A DNA stretch of 64,000 nt from Gymnopus androsaceus JB14 (GCA_009733575.1 ML769526.1:107612-171611); one strand, 5' to 3'. Numbered from the stretch's first letter, positions 24,983 through 38,110 are shown. The notes: generated from the letters alone by a model not told the origin. A program made the numbers and translations.

Positions 24983-26700
24983 CTAGATGACCGGTACGGC
25001 AGCTCCAGTAGCGCTTTCGAGACATGCACTCGCAATCGGGCTGCTACTGGGGCCTCCGCCGTCGCTGGACTTGAGATGGCGGTCCCGTTTCCGAAGCATG
25101 CATAGGTACAAAAACAAGAGATCAACCATCAGCAGATGTACTGGCGTAATTCTCACCTGGTACCCAGCTGCGTACTCGTATCTAAAAAAACACCGCTGAG
25201 CCACCGACGTTGACGGCCAAGCGGTGTCGATTTCGAAGCAACCGCTGAATGCTGAAGAGTTACCAGTAGTGCTAACACTTGCTACTAGTTCATTCAACGA
25301 TGAATCCAACGTCGCACTAGCGTCCAAATCCAAATATACGTTGGCAGTTGCAACACCATCCTCCAAGATTGACGCTTGGTATCAGATACGCGGCAAGGGA
25401 TCCGTTAGATTGGACGGAGGGAGAGAGGGAGTAGAGTGAAAGCTATAATGTATAACCAAGAGTTTGAACGATGTAAAACCTAGAAAGAGCATTAGCAATA
25501 AGGCACGCATATAAACATTAGAATAGCTGTAGTCTGACTCTAACCCATTGAGAGGAGAATTGTATACCACCTCTACTGTTACTTCCGCTGTAAGGTCGAG
25601 CTCGGCGATGGCTTCCGCGTTGATGTCGAAGCTTGGTCAAATAGCGAGGATGATATGAAAGAAGAAAGTGGATGCATTAGTATCCATATTAATAATGAGG
25701 ATACGGCAATTCCCAGTAAACCTCCACAAACTCCTCAAATTCTGTCAAAATTGGAGTGAAAATCGTCCCCGCCGCAACGACATCAAGTTTACTGGGCATT
25801 AGCCACCACCCACAGCTACTATCACATCGAGATCCACGCCATCATAGTCGATGGACTGGTCAAGATATGGGTTTCATCGAAGGATATTGAGGGATAGGGT
25901 ACCGTTTGCGGAGGTGTTGAAGGAGTCGAGACTCTGAATGACGAATAGTAGAAGAAGAGATACAAACTACCCGGAAACAAATCTCCAACTCACATTCAAT
26001 CGCCTCTTGAAAAAAATTCAACAGTCCCGGTCGTGGTCGAAACCAAAGTACCATCAACATTTGCCCAGGAAGATTGGCTCCTTGAATAGCAGTATTGATA
26101 TTTCCAGCTCTACAATGAAGGAGAGTATTAGAACTTGCTAGAAAGAATATAGAGAAGACAAAAAGAGCGAACGCACATGGACGGATCAATTACAAAAAAT
26201 TGGTATCCAGCGATACGTTGACTAGGTGTTGAGAAATTTTTGCAGAGATACTGATCTTCGGATATGGAGAATGAGGAAAAGGACACATTCTGCACTAAGT
26301 ACAAGTAGAATTAGTGACTTGGTTATAAGGGAGTAATGGGGAATACCTACATCCTTCGGAAGCCTGTAGTATTACTTATGCATGCCAAACAACTATCTCT
26401 GTCGCAGAACAGTCGAGAATTTAGCCAGTGTTATGTCCGATAGGCATTCGGTGATCTTCACTAAAGAGTCGCAGACGCATTTGATCCGGTCCAGCAGTCA
26501 AAGAGTATTGACAAACCCCTTTCGTTTGCCGCAAGTCAGGAGCAAGGAAGCCAACCATGGTGCGAAACCAAAAGGGAGAATTTCTAGGAAAGATGTATCG
26601 CGAAGAAGAATATTGCATGAGAGATCATCCAAGACCATCGATAGCTCCTTAGCTGGCCTGTGATTTAGGTCATAAACATTTCGAGAGAACATTTGAACCT
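24983..26700 (-). pseudogene. Decayed tandem paralogue of the downstream secreted Ser-rich protein
   Basis: Fragments match the intact neighbour in the same order. KGVCQYSLTAGPDQ corresponds to its DGVCQYSLTAAPGQ, AGNINTAIQGANLPGQ to AGNLSIAIQGANVPGA, and FDINAEAIAELDLTAEVTVE to FDVNVEADAVLDLAADLQVG. ANVYLDLDASATL corresponds to ASIFLNLDASATL, and a Cys-containing segment CFEIDTAWPSTSVAQ to CVEIDVGLAV. The copy is much shorter. It lacks the long Ser/Tyr-rich insert and has stop codons in several segments (for example around 25790-25870). It also shows a one-base slip after NLPG, and no usable start codon is seen. It is a diverged relic rather than a fresh duplicate. Confidence 0.75.
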
Positions 26701-27056
26701 TTCAACGCCTCGCAGTGTCAGAAATTAAGTCGGAGCCCATTCGATAACCAATGAAACGTTCGAAGGATGCGTGCGCGCGAGGCAAAGAAGAGAACATCAA
26801 CCAAAAAAATCAGCATGTCAATAACCGGTCAATAATCGCCAAAAACATATAGCATCATTGAACGCGTCGACTAGAACGCAATCCGAGAAGATGAGAGCAG
26901 TGAGTTGGACAGTGAAATTGGCCATGCCCAAAGAACGAGAGAAGAAATGCCTATTGCTGATAATTAATTAATCAACAATCGTACCAAAGATCGTACTATG
27001 AGCACACCGCTCAGCTCAGCTCAGCCCAAGCGCGTACACAACCTCCATACACGTTT
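26701..27056. other. Spacer between the tandem paralogues
   Basis: No gene seen. A CAGCT tandem run (TCAGCTCAGCTCAG) lies at about 27011-27024. Confidence 0.4.
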
Positions 27057-29874
27057 TCATGCAGCTTCAGCCGCATCTATAACTTTACCCGCAATCCTAT
27101 CAAGCAAGACACATTAGCGGAACCGCATTACAGAAACAGCAAAAAGGAGCAAATGCTACGATGTAAAACAAATACTCACGTAGCACCTTCAACCACCGAT
27201 GCAGGAGCTCCCAAATTGCTTGCAAGACATGTCAAAACATCACTTGAGCTCGAGTCATCCGCAGGAGGAACCGCTAGCTCGGCAGCCGCGAGCGAGGAGA
27301 CGTTTGCATCTCCAAAGCATTTCTACAGATATAAAAAGTTAGGGACTGTAAAAAAAGGGAGGTCGGTAAGGGTATCACTCACCTGGAACAATACAAACTC
27401 CTTGTTGAACAACGGTACCGTGGTACTGTCATCGAAGATATCAAAGAGTTTTCCTTCAGCGCCCGCGTTAACGGCCAAGCCAACGTCAATTTCGACGCAG
27501 CCGCCGAATTGTAGCCCAGATGAAGATGAAGATGTTGAGTTGCTGCTTGAGGTCGTAGAGTTACTACTGTTGTCACTGGAAGATGTCGAGTTGCTACTAC
27601 TGTTACTGGTAGCATATGTATAAGCCGACGACGACGACGAAGCATAGCCCGAGGCGATGCGGAAGAATAAGCTGCCGCAGGTGCAGAAGAATACGCCGCA
27701 GCTTGTTTCGCAGACGAAACAGCCTGCGCGACGGACGTGGGCTTGGGGTAGGCCGAAGGCGGTGTCGAGGAGCTTCGCTTGTAGTAGCTGTTGTAATAGC
27801 TGCCTGAGGCTGCGGATGAGGAGGATGAAGAGTACGGGGAGGAGGACGACGACGAGTTGGAAGAGCGTTCGACGTGGAGTTTGAGTTCGAGTAACTTGAA
27901 GTCAAAGTAGAGTTGGAGCTCGTAGAGCTCGAAGACCCATTGTACGAAGACCCACTGCTATCCACAGTAGTACTAGCGTCATCCGTCGCCTGCAACTCCA
28001 GCACCAACGTCGCACTAGCGTCCAAATTCAAAAATATACTGGCGGATGCGGCACCATCTAGAGCTGAGACGCCAAGGTTGAGACTGGGTATGAGATGCGC
28101 GGTGAAATTTCCAGTGGCCGTTACCGACGGGGATAGGGAGAGGGATAATGCTATGAGGAAGGATATGTCAAAAAGGAGCAAACGAACGTAAACGGGAAAC
28201 AACTCACGAGTATCTCCAAAATTGAAATCCCCTCCGCTCTGGGCGTTGCCGCTGGGTGGGAATACTAGCTGTGCATTGGAGACGTTGTATACCAATCCTA
28301 CTTGGAGATCTGCGGCGAGGTCGAGCACGGCATCGGCTTCAACGTTGACGTCGAAGGTAGGTCCTATAGAGAGGATGCTGTGGGAGAGGAGGGAGAGAGG
28401 CATACTTAGTATCCATTCGGTATTCATAGAAATGGGTGAAGAGTGAAAGCGTAGACAAAGGCTCGTCGCGCACACCCAAATCGCAAACAAAGACCGCCAA
28501 CCAAAAAAATCTCATGCAAGTCGAAAACAATACATACCCAGGAAAATCCAATCCCGGAATGCCAATGGTGAAAATCTCAATCGGTCCCGTACTAAACGAC
28601 GCTTCTACACCTGCATTCAAATCCACCGTTCCATCAACATCCGCGTTCAAGCCTACGATTACTTGGAAATCCGTCAACTCTGGAGGAACAATCGTCTGTA
28701 AAGAAGTGTCATTAAAGAAGTTGGCAAGGTATATGTCAACTTTTTGACTTACCCCCTGCGCAGCAACACCAATACTTGCTTGGGCATTCGCTTGTCCATC
28801 TACACTCACGTCCGCGCTGAGTTCTACATCTCCGCAACTGATGCTCTTGTTGAATATTGTAGCGGATTTATCGACGTTGACGGGTGGGAGGTCGTCGGTT
28901 TTGTTGATGTTGAAGGTGTTGAGAGATTTGATTGCTGGAAAACGAAAGTGGATTGTTAAATAAACAAGGCACATCGAAACACAAAAACGACGCACAATCG
29001 ATCGCATTCCCTACGAAACTCGATAATGACCTCTCCATCGTCATTCCACTTCTACCCTCGATTCTACTTCTCCTCCGAGAAGCTGTTGTAGAAACCAATG
29101 TCCCATTAACATCAGCGCCGGGAACGTTGGCTCCTTGGATTGCGATGCTGAGGTTTCCGGCTCTATATAAGGAAATAGAGGGGGGAAAGAACACACAGTG
29201 AGTTTCCGTCAAATAGTTCCGATGAGATGGAACGTACTTGGACGGATCAATCGCACCAAAGTCGACATCCAACGACAACGCCTGCACCTGGGCAGTGGTA
29301 TTCATACCTGCGGGGATAGTCTGATCTTGTGATACAGAGGCGTTTACGACGCGTGCAAAAGGAGACATCCCGCACTGTAGGTAGAAGATGGATAAGGAAA
29401 ATGAAAAACGAAAGCCATTAATCAATAAATCGAGACAAAAAGGGAAGAAAAACGTACGTCCTCTGGCAACCTAACGACCTTTCCTACCGCACCACCAGCT
29501 TGGAATAGATGATCGCATCCTGCACCCTGTGTATCACTGCTATTGCATACCAATCGAATATCCTGTGCCATCTCCGTTGAGGAACAGTTGAGAATTTGCC
29601 AGCCTGCAGCGGTTGTTATATCTGAGAGAGCGTTTGCAGAGCCCCACTATGAAGAAGTTAGTTGCAATTACAGTTTTTAGAGACTCATACGCACAATCTG
29701 CATAGTCCCAGACCCATTCTGTCCCGGCGCAGCGGTCAAAGAATACTGACAAACTCCATCAAAGCAAGGCGTAGTCCAGTCGTTTGCGGCGAATGAAGGT
29801 GTGATTTGACCAGCAATGCCAATAAGTAGTATGGTACACGCAAGTTTCGATTGGGCTAAAGAACGGAAGGCCAT
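27057..29874 (-). CDS. Secreted Ser-rich protein of a fungal family of unknown function
   Basis: ATG at 29874. The signal peptide spans roughly residues 1-29 (hydrophobic core CTILLIGIAGQITPSFA). The N-terminal domain contains CFDGVCQYSLTAAPGQNGSG and CNSSDTQGAGCDHLF. Beta-rich repeats follow: a segment with SCGDVELSADVSVDGQANAQ, one with IGIPGLDFPG, and one with SIGPTFDVNVEADAVLDL. After these comes a long low-complexity Ser/Asn/Tyr/Ala region (about 27540-27920) and then a Cys-containing domain (GGCVEIDVGLAVNAGAEG). The last exon ends VIDAAEAA at TGA 27057-27059. Introns are short. The Ser-rich part needs one extra base near 27865 and another near 27655, both at G or C positions, to stay in the Ser frame. 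Probably extracellular or cell-wall associated; no catalytic motif seen. Confidence 0.75.
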
Positions 29875-30194
29875 GGCGCGAACAAATTTCCAAGTTGAAG
29901 TTTTTAAAAATTAGTCCGTTGGTAAAAGAACAGCAATAAAAGCCCCCGGGGCAAGAGAACGAAAAGAAAACAACGAAAGGAAGAAGGGACGAAAGAAAGA
30001 GCAAGACGAGACAGAAAAAAGTCAGTCAATCGTCTGGGGGGATGTTGATCAGTAATGACTTGCCTGTACTTTATAGATAATTCGAGCCTGAAATCCCATG
30101 TCGTGCCCGCTGATTCGCTTTGAAAATGGCCTTGTGGACGTTGCGGAGTGAAATACATTTGCGTGGTTGCTGCCAACTCCGTAGCAATCATCAC

Positions 30195-30690
30195 TGATCT
30201 ACACGTCGTTGAGTTCCACCGGAGTTCCACTCTGCGAGAATTAATATATTCCATCCATGGGATGAGGCCTAGGGCCTTGAGGCACTGCAAGAGCTCAATA
30301 TAATCTGTCAGAGCAAGAGACTATCCATTTACCTTTGTGAATTGTGAAAGTTTCGCCAAGAATCCAGAATCCAACCTGAGTAAACTTCAACGTGGGCAGC
30401 CGATACGTTCGCTCTAGTTGAAAAACGGAAGCTTTGAAGGCTACGGTGGCTGGGTTTCATACCAGGTATAATTCGAGATGGTGGTGGTTCAGATAACGGT
30501 TGAGCGCTTCCGGGTTTGTCGGGGAAGCGCTGATCATTACCGGAGCCTTGGTACCGGTGGTATCGATTCTCAACGAGGTGAATACGACGACTACAGCCCA
30601 CGAATGTTGGGCTACTTCTCGTGGGGACTAATATAGATTAGCTACGAAGCCCGCCGCATTTTGGAAAACGAAGCATAGCTGAACTCAGCT
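30195..30690. repeat. Dispersed repeat, copy 1
   Basis: Shares blocks in the same order with 38113-38470 and 43850-44130. These include GGCAGCCGATACGT, GAAGCTTTGAA, GGTATAATTCGAGATG and GCGCTGATCATT. It lies just upstream of the secreted-protein gene. No terminal inverted repeats or coding capacity are evident. It may be a degenerate MITE or solo LTR. Confidence 0.7.
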
Positions 30691-30849
30691 GGACTCATGT
30701 CCTTTGGTCCAAGTACTTCATTGTCATGCGTTTTAAAACGGGAACGTGAATAATGATACAAGAGAGTATACAACAGGAGAAGTATTATGTATTATACTTC
30801 CGCGATGATTATCGTAGCACTTGCGGTTCCTCAATGAAGATCGGGTATT

Positions 30850-31420
30850 TTTTCCTGTTCTCTGTATCTCCTTCCAAACTCTCTCCCTCTCTACCTGAAC
30901 TCCAGCTTGCCCCCAGCCCCTCCCCCGTGTCCCCATCCGTCTCCGCTCTAAACCACCTCGACCTAAACGTAGGAAAACTTTCCCTTCTCCCTCCTCCTCA
31001 AATCCCTCTGCTTCTCTTCCGGCTTCTCCTTGAGATCATTGGCAAGATCATCAGAACCCAGCTCAAAGTGCGCTGATCCGGACGGACTCGACAGCCGGTA
31101 GGTGCGAGGTAGGCCCCGGGGTTTGAATGGGTCCTTTGGACAGTCTTTAGCGTTAGATTAAAGGGATTGAGGTTGGAGGGAGATCGGAGTGTTGCGCCAT
31201 AAGAGGATGTATGCAGGAGGAGCAGGCGAAGGCGAAGGTAATGAGTTTATGATCCAGCGCTTCGCGACTTGCCTTGACTCTTTTTCGGTTCTGCGGCGCT
31301 GCGGAACGCCAATCCGACAAACTGACTGGTCTTTTGTATTCACCGACGAAGTTTCCCTACGACGCCTTCGATTCCCTCGAAAGGGGTACAGCGAGCGCCT
31401 GTTAAATTGCACGACCCCGA
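30850..31420 (-). pseudogene. Oxysterol-binding protein C-terminal fragment
   Basis: On the minus strand the segment PAYILLWRNTP is followed, after a frame change, by GCRVRPDQRT and ELGSDDLANDLKEKPEEKQ. Then comes RWFRAETDGDTGEG. This is the C-terminal end of an OSBP-related domain (typical features are a LLWRN motif, an RPDQRAFE-type motif and a terminal RWF). It is interrupted by frame changes and a stop. The same end segment occurs again at 34320-34600, so it is a separate duplicated fragment. No start and no lipid-binding core remain. Confidence 0.65.
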
Positions 31421-32259
31421 GTCGAAGCTTGAAGATAAATAGGTTAGGACCGCGTACATTTCTGCCGCTTGTTGTGGTTGCATATACCTTTTGAACTTCA
31501 GCTTCCGGAATGTTTATTAGTACTACCTAGAGAAACCAGCTCGATAAAGGCACGCGTCGTGGACGTCTTGACTACTTCGTCTACACCCACACTCTTTCTA
31601 CTTCATCCACCCCATCAGCGTTCTCAGGAGGCTCTTGGATCTCTCTCCATCAATGATAAACACTAGTTTCCTCGCTTAGCATATCAAGTATTCCCAGTTC
31701 CGATATCTGCTCAAGTGCCAACCGTCTACATCGCATTCCGACAGAATCCGCTCTTGAAAACGTCCTCGGTACTTAGGGGAATACTCTCGTCCATCTTCGA
31801 GGGCTGTCGAGTGCGATACCACTGATAATGATTCTATCAGCGGTTTCATCAAGGAGCTCAAGCAGGAACGGGAGAAGAAGAACAGAGCCTTGGGAGTCGC
31901 AAAGGGCCAGTGCAACGACAACTACAATGACTTCTCTCACTGCAGCTATCCCTGGGCTGACAGACATGACAATTCTCCGAAGAAGGTTTTCTCCCCTCGC
32001 AGATCGACTAGCACGCTTCTTCCGGTTCAGGTACATGTTCACCCCTCGCGACCAACGCAACCGAAGAACTAGCTCGAACAGAGTCTCGAACGCTCATTTC
32101 CTTCTTACTCCATTTAGTCTATGGGTTTGGAAGCTGATAGGCGGAGGCGATGCTGGAAAATATCTGGGGACACAGATGCAAATGGATATGAACATTGTAT
32201 ACAGCTCCAGAACAGTGTGCTTGCCATTCAGAATTAAAGATCGTCTAAAACTTGTGGAC
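31421..32259. other. Unassigned stretch
   Basis: A plus-strand frame at 31828-32265 contains a charged helix (GFIKELKQEREKKNRALG when read in another frame), but no conserved domain and no exon chain could be supported. Confidence 0.3.
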
Positions 32260-34089
32260 CTATAACGACGAAATGCACTTGTGTGAGTATCTCCACCTAT
32301 CAAAAAACGCAGAGGAAACAAACCTGTTCCTTGGTATATCCGATGGCTTTCCAGTACGCCTGAAAGAGTACCCTGATCATCAGCTTCTCTTGGACCGGCA
32401 ATGTCTTTAATCATGCCAGGAGGTCCTAGAAGAAAAAACTTGATGTGTCAGTAATCGTTCAAACTAAACCAATGGGAGGACATATCTATCAGTATCAGTA
32501 AACTCACCAGAGACGCAAACTAAAACCTTCAATCCAAGTGCAGCATCCGGTGGCTTAGCGTATTCTTCAATACTTTGGTGAAGTCAGATCATCTCGATAC
32601 TCACGCCTTGGAAAGGTCAGTGAATCAGCCTAGGCCCAGCTCGCAGTCCAAAAAGGCAAAATACCTTCCCGGTCCTCCCAGTTATCCGGAATTTCAGGAA
32701 GGACATGAACTACCTCGAAGAGCTTTGTGTTGTATTTCTCCCGGTACCCATCTATCTCGCGCCGCATGATGATGTCGCTTTCCGCTTTATTTTTATAGAT
32801 GAGAATGAACTTGGTTGTGTTCTCTTCGTCGGATAAGGAATATTCGAGAATTTGTATGAGAGGGGTACTGGTGGTGCGGTAAGCACCAAGAGTGATGAGA
32901 TGAAACCACCAGCAATCATCGTCACAGCATCATAGCTATTTTCTAGATATATATTCCCATCAGCAATCGGGGAGAAACGATACTTATAAATAACAGACTT
33001 ACTCTTCCAATTAACCATTGAAGGTCGACGCTGAAGAAAACCCATGATTCCAAGTTTCTCGCCACGCTGTCGATGCCGAAGCTGTTCAGTAATCGAAAAG
33101 GGAGAGGAATAACAGAGGTATTACTTTCATGTTATGAATATATTCAGACATCCCGCCCGGTCCCTGCTTCTGCTTCTTGATGAGGAACGACAAGTAGCCG
33201 ACCGACCCACTATTAACAGGCGTGTATGCGCGAACGATAAGAGCTTTCCCGTCGTGTTCGTCTTCGGGAGGACAGAGAGCTTTGGTGCCCTCCTTTGCGT
33301 ATAAAAGGTTGTCAATGTGAGAACGGACCACACAGGTGGACGAGACTGGAAAATTTGAGACAAGTTTGGGTCTTCAAACTCGAAAGTCGAATCTAGAATA
33401 TTTTGAATTGTTCGCACAAAACTCAAGTTTAAAGAGAAACAGGAAGACAGAAGCACCTTTGACAGTCAGGGGTACATTCGACGATATTACTTGAGTTTAA
33501 GCCAGCTGAAGGTACCAGGTCCTTTCAAGGCCATAAGTTGCGAGATATTTCTGTCGGAAAACCTCTGTAGGTTTTTCACTGAACGCCAAGTCAAGTTGTT
33601 CGCAATGATTTCAAGATGTGAAGAGAAATTAGAAACTAAATCTCGAACAGAAAAAAAAGAAAATTCACCCTGGATAGCGGGCTGCAGTTGCAACACCGGG
33701 TGCTGCGCCACTAACATCAGTTTCCAAAGAAGCTGGCGTATATTGGGTTTGAGAGCATCTGTAGATCTTCCCAAAGCCCCAAAAAGGAGAGAGATGGAAG
33801 GCTTAAACTTTTAATTGAAGAACCTGATTGCCAGTAGTTGTCTGGCGCGTGTTAGGTCAAGACAGGCCCGGTCAAAATCACAAATTCGACTCACAGCTCG
33901 GGTTAGCCACGCGATCCTCAAGCTCTTCATGAAATTCAACTACTCCGTAGCGGAGAAGTGCGGCTAGCCAATGACGAGGTCACTAGTGGACAGAGTCAAA
34001 GCAACAGAATCTAACTCACCTGCTTCGGCAGCGTCACTATACTGATAATCCTGGATCCTCGACACTGTCTTGACAAGGTTGGTGGCCAT
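32260..34089 (-). pseudogene. Cytochrome-b5-reductase-like flavoprotein gene with frame breaks
   Basis: Family members use NADH and FAD to reduce cytochrome b5. Minus-strand segments fit the family in order. An ATG at 34089 opens a poorly matched N terminus. Then come an STFEFEDPN-type beta strand, KALIVRAYTPVN (the FAD-binding RxYTPV motif) and MSEYIHNMK. The NADH-binding part follows: AVTMIAGG, then TPLIQILEYSL, FILIYKNKAESDI, and CVSGPPGMIKDIAG, containing the CGPP-like NADH motif as SGPP. GYTKEQ lies near the C terminus. Several joins need base changes: near 32349-32352 (one base too many), near 32580-32600 (stop and shift), and near 33490 (stop after WLKLK). The canonical CGPP cysteine is replaced by Ser. 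It could be an indel-damaged gene or a true pseudogene; the surrounding block favours the latter. Confidence 0.55.
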
Positions 34090-34319
34090 GATTGTATTGT
34101 GGTCTTTATAGCCTCGGGTTTGCGCCAATTGGGGATTTTGTGTTAAGTGCTAAAAGAGCGGGGAAAGCAAAAAAGAAAGTTCGGGTTGTACTGGAACTTT
34201 GCTTCTTCGCTTCCTCGCTTCCTCCTGCTTCCTCGCTTCCGAAAAGTCGCTTACAAATACGAACCGGTTCATGGTTGCTCATATCATATTAGTACTATAT
34301 AGATGGCCAACTGAACATT

Positions 34320-37300
34320 CTCCCTGTCTACCCAATACTCCAACTCGCCCTCACCACCATCGGTCCTACCTTCTCCTCCGCCTCCAACTCCGCCTTCACC
34401 AACCCCAGCCCTAACCGGATACCACACCTTCTCCCCGTGTCCCCATCCGTCTCCGCTCTAAACTACCTCGGCCTAAACTCAGGAATCTCCCCTTCTCCCT
34501 CCTCCTCTTCCTGTTTCCTTTAAGATCATTCGCAAGATCATAATAACGCTGCTCGAGCGCGCGCTGATCCGGATGGAGGCGACAGTCGGCAGGTTCAAGG
34601 TATCAAGCACTGAAGCATCAGGATTAAGTATCCACCAACGCCACTACCGGCTTGGCGCACGATGAGCTGTGAGTGCCACCTCCGAGCAATCTCATACGCT
34701 ACGCCGCCCGAAGCGCCAACGACCTGCCCGGGAATCTCATAGGCATATTGTCCTCGCCAGCCATGCAGTTTGAAGGATGCAGCGCTCTTTGGTTCGGTAG
34801 TTCGTGATCTGGACGAGCACTGATTAGCATCGAGATGAAAGGAAGAAAACGCAAAAAAAACGCAGGCACTCACAATCATATCACCGCGATGATCAGTCGT
34901 CAGAGGACCCAGTATGAATCCAGAAACGTTCGTAGTGACCTTCTTCTAGGTATAATGCTTGTTTGCGAGCTTTCCACCCCAAGCCCAGTCCCTAGGGATC
35001 CGTAACTCCACATGTGTGACCCCTGTCGGGTGAATCTCAAGACTATCCCCCATAAAGTTGTTCTGTGCGTCCACTTCTACATAATAGTTCCACTGGCCCA
35101 ATCCCTCTTCCTCTTGATTGCCACCCCACCCCTATCCTCCCACCTTCAGCCGAACACGCAGAAATCGGTGGATGATGAGATACCTTTCCAGACGCGTATC
35201 GGAATCCACTCTTCCCTCCCTTTTGATTTTCACCCTCGGAGCCAAAGCTGACATACTCAAACGTCTCTCCCAACATCGGATTAAACGGCTTGGCGATTCG
35301 GCCAAGTGTAGAGGAATAGCTGCGCACGACAAAGGCGCTGACGTAGGCGAGCTGGAGGAGGGAGGACGGGTATTACACTGCGAAATCCACTGCGTGCAAA
35401 ACAAAACAAGATTCATAGTCAGTAATACATTCCATGAAACACTGAAAAAGACACGTACAACATTCAGAAAATTCCATATCCTCCGCCATTCTCTGCAATA
35501 TACTAGTTGGCACATTAAAATGGACCGGGGAACTAATCTTCGTTAGTCATTGCCGATACTTTTCGTGTGTAGGAAGAGGAGTTTGAGTTTGAGTTACTAT
35601 AGTTCGTATGAGAGGAAGCAGAAGACCGTGATGAGAGCTTCAAAGAATAGATGGATTGGGCATAAGAGAGGGCAAGCGTGCTCGTGCTCGTGGTCGCAAT
35701 AGATACCTGGTCCAGCCCACCAACCATCCCCAGATGTTCAGGTATAACCAAATTCGGAATATTATTCGAATCTGTAGCATCAAAGAATCCATCGTAATCT
35801 TCGCCATCTTCGTCCTCTTCCGTATCCTCAGCCTCATCACCGTCACCGAGTGCTACAGCAGCGGAATGCATCGGTGGTAGGCGTAGTGGAACCGAACAAT
35901 TCAAACGTATGAGCAGCTAGAGTAGCTCTTGTAGGTGTCGTGAGTATAAGGATGGTAGTCGGTGTAACCGTCTCTCCAGTGTCCGAACGATTCATCATTG
36001 GAAGCATATCCGGGAGACTTTGCACTGCAAAACGCGTTTTATTAGCGATGGAAATAGTAACCGACGTCGGCGTCTTCATAGTATCTTCGTCAGCAACACC
36101 TGTTGCGTCTGTGATGGCAATAGCAGCCGGCGTACGCTAAATCATCGTCCAGAAACCTACTTGCTCTCCTCCCGTCATCCACCAAGGGACTCCTCTGTTC
36201 CTCCCTTGCATTCTTTTTGCTCTTCTCCAACTTGCTCTCCAGTCCCTGGCCTTCTCTAACTGGCTCTCCGTGCTTTGACAAACTTTGGGAGAGTGAACGG
36301 GTATCATATGACTCTCTTTGTGAAGCCATAGTGAGATGAATGCCAACAAGAGTTTGCAGGGTTTGGAAGGGTTTCAGGACGGGGAAACGGTTGCTCCCAC
36401 TGAAATGAAGGAAGGAGAAACAGACACAGACGCCGACAATCCCTCGATAAGCATCATCTGCGCCAAAACACTGTTCCCGTGTAACTGGTAAGTGTCCGCG
36501 AATGGTAGTGCTTTATTCCCAGCTGCTGCCGCAATCTCAGCACCACCAGAATCCGACGAGGTTTCATCCCCTTAATCATCCTCATAGTCAAATTCATGAT
36601 CAACAAACGTCCCATAGCCACCGACTGTAGGGACAACACGAACATCGGCAATACCCTCAATCCCGGCTACGTCGTCATCGGCATCGCTGTCACCTCCGAG
36701 GCGAGGCGAGGTAGCATCCGACACATCTGACGCCCGAATGAGCGTGAAGCCCAGAAGAATAGCTCTTGTTCTTCCCAAGCCCGCTCAAGCTCCGGAAGGA
36801 ACTGAATATGCTGGATCGGGATACAGATATACTTGAGCGGTTCGTTGAAGGAGTGCCCACGATGTGGGGATGCTTGAGTGTGGAAGTGGGAGTAGGACTC
36901 GTCGAAGGAGCGCCAGATCCAGCGGTAGAGGTTGAGATATAATAGATGGATCCACCTGCACCGTAGCCTTGGCCATGCCGTGTCCATATCCCGAATTGGA
37001 GTAGCTCGCAGACGAGGTGAAGCTGCACCAGCGTGATGCCGCCTAGATACGACGAGACCAGACACACTCGGACTCTTCCAATCGGTCACGGTCCCTGTGC
37101 TTTGATACCCACCTCCGTACCTTCCGGGTACTAGGCGTACTCGAAATCCCATCGCCCGTTCCCCTCCTGTTAGGTATGATAGAAGCATTCGGACCACTAA
37201 ACCACTCCAAGCTCCTCCCGATCGCCTGCGTCCACCATGCAGCTTCGACAGGGTAAGTAGCTTTCATGTACCATTCCACTTATACTCTGGGAGGAGTGGG

Positions 37301-38110
37301 AGTGGTCTTCTTGGTCGGAGACTAGGAGGAGGTGCGTACAGACAGAAGCACAGACAAAAAATTAGACGAGGAGGGAAGGGAGGGAAAGGAGAGATTAGTA
37401 GTCAGCATTGTGCAAAAAGTCTAAACGTACGTTTCAATACCGCAGTCTTCATCGAAATCGATCCTCTGGAAGCGACCGTTTTGTCTTCTTAGTGACAGTA
37501 ATCTGTGGGCGCAGATGGGAAGTGAGTAAGCGTATGTGAGTGGAGATCTGACACGGTAAAAAACAGAAATGCAGAAAAACCGTTGAACAGAACACAAACG
37601 AAACAAAAAACCAAGTGAACGATTGAAGGAAATGGATAGATATCAACGAATGTTGGTCACAGAGTCCATGAACGCGAATGAATAGACCAACGAAACCATA
37701 AAACGAACCAAAAACTAAAGAAAACCGTACTCACAGCTCAACCCGCTGCTCTTCAACACGAACCAACGCGTGTTATAGCCCTTGGCGACATTCGCGTACT
37801 TGTTCAGATTGTCGGCGGAGGTTCTGATACCACTATTGATACACGGTTTGGTTTCCTCGGGGTTGAAGAGAGGAGGGTCTTCTCATTGTTCGCGACTACG
37901 AGCGGAATCATCACGTCAACAAAAGGATATCTGGATCAGACAAAAGAGCACGACTCACACTGCTTCAAATGCTCGAACTGTATCTCTTCCCACTGCACCA
38001 TCCTTCCCAATAACGCCATACGCTGTCATTCCTTTCGAGTCTCTGACACCGAAATCGGCACCAGCCCTAGCCGCAGATTCTAGTAACACCAAATCTTTTC
38101 TCTTTGCAAA
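34320..38110 (-). pseudogene. OSH-type oxysterol-binding protein, 5'-truncated with internal stops
   Basis: Order of domains, N to C. First an ankyrin-repeat end (AARAGADFGVRDSKGMTAYG, 37890-38100). Then a PH domain (KGYNTRWFVLK at about 37750-37785, and EWYMKATYPVEAAWWTQAIG at about 37220-37280). Then a Ser-rich linker and an acidic EDYDGFFDATDSNN segment. Last the lipid-binding OSBP domain: PTSILQRMAEDMEFSEC, TLGRIAKPFNPMLGETFEYV, KVSHHPP and HGWRGQYAYEIPG. The complete family member would begin with several ankyrin repeats. Here the sequence stops at 38110, where repeat copy 2 begins. There are in-frame stops at the expected LDAAV-x-YPSS position (TAA, about 35375) and after NKHYT, where a Trp codon expected from the family reads TAG. 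The C-terminal end at 34320-34600 is also scrambled. Non-functional as read. Confidence 0.8.

Noticed and set aside
27603..27900. Arg/Pro-rich continuation of the secreted protein
   Set aside because: It is the wrong frame across a one-base slip; the Ser/T y r-rich frame continues the neighbouring composition and rejoins the Cys-containing domain.
31828..32265. Plus-strand frame with a Lys/Glu-rich helix
   Set aside because: It overlaps the 3' side of a broken gene and has no conserved motif.
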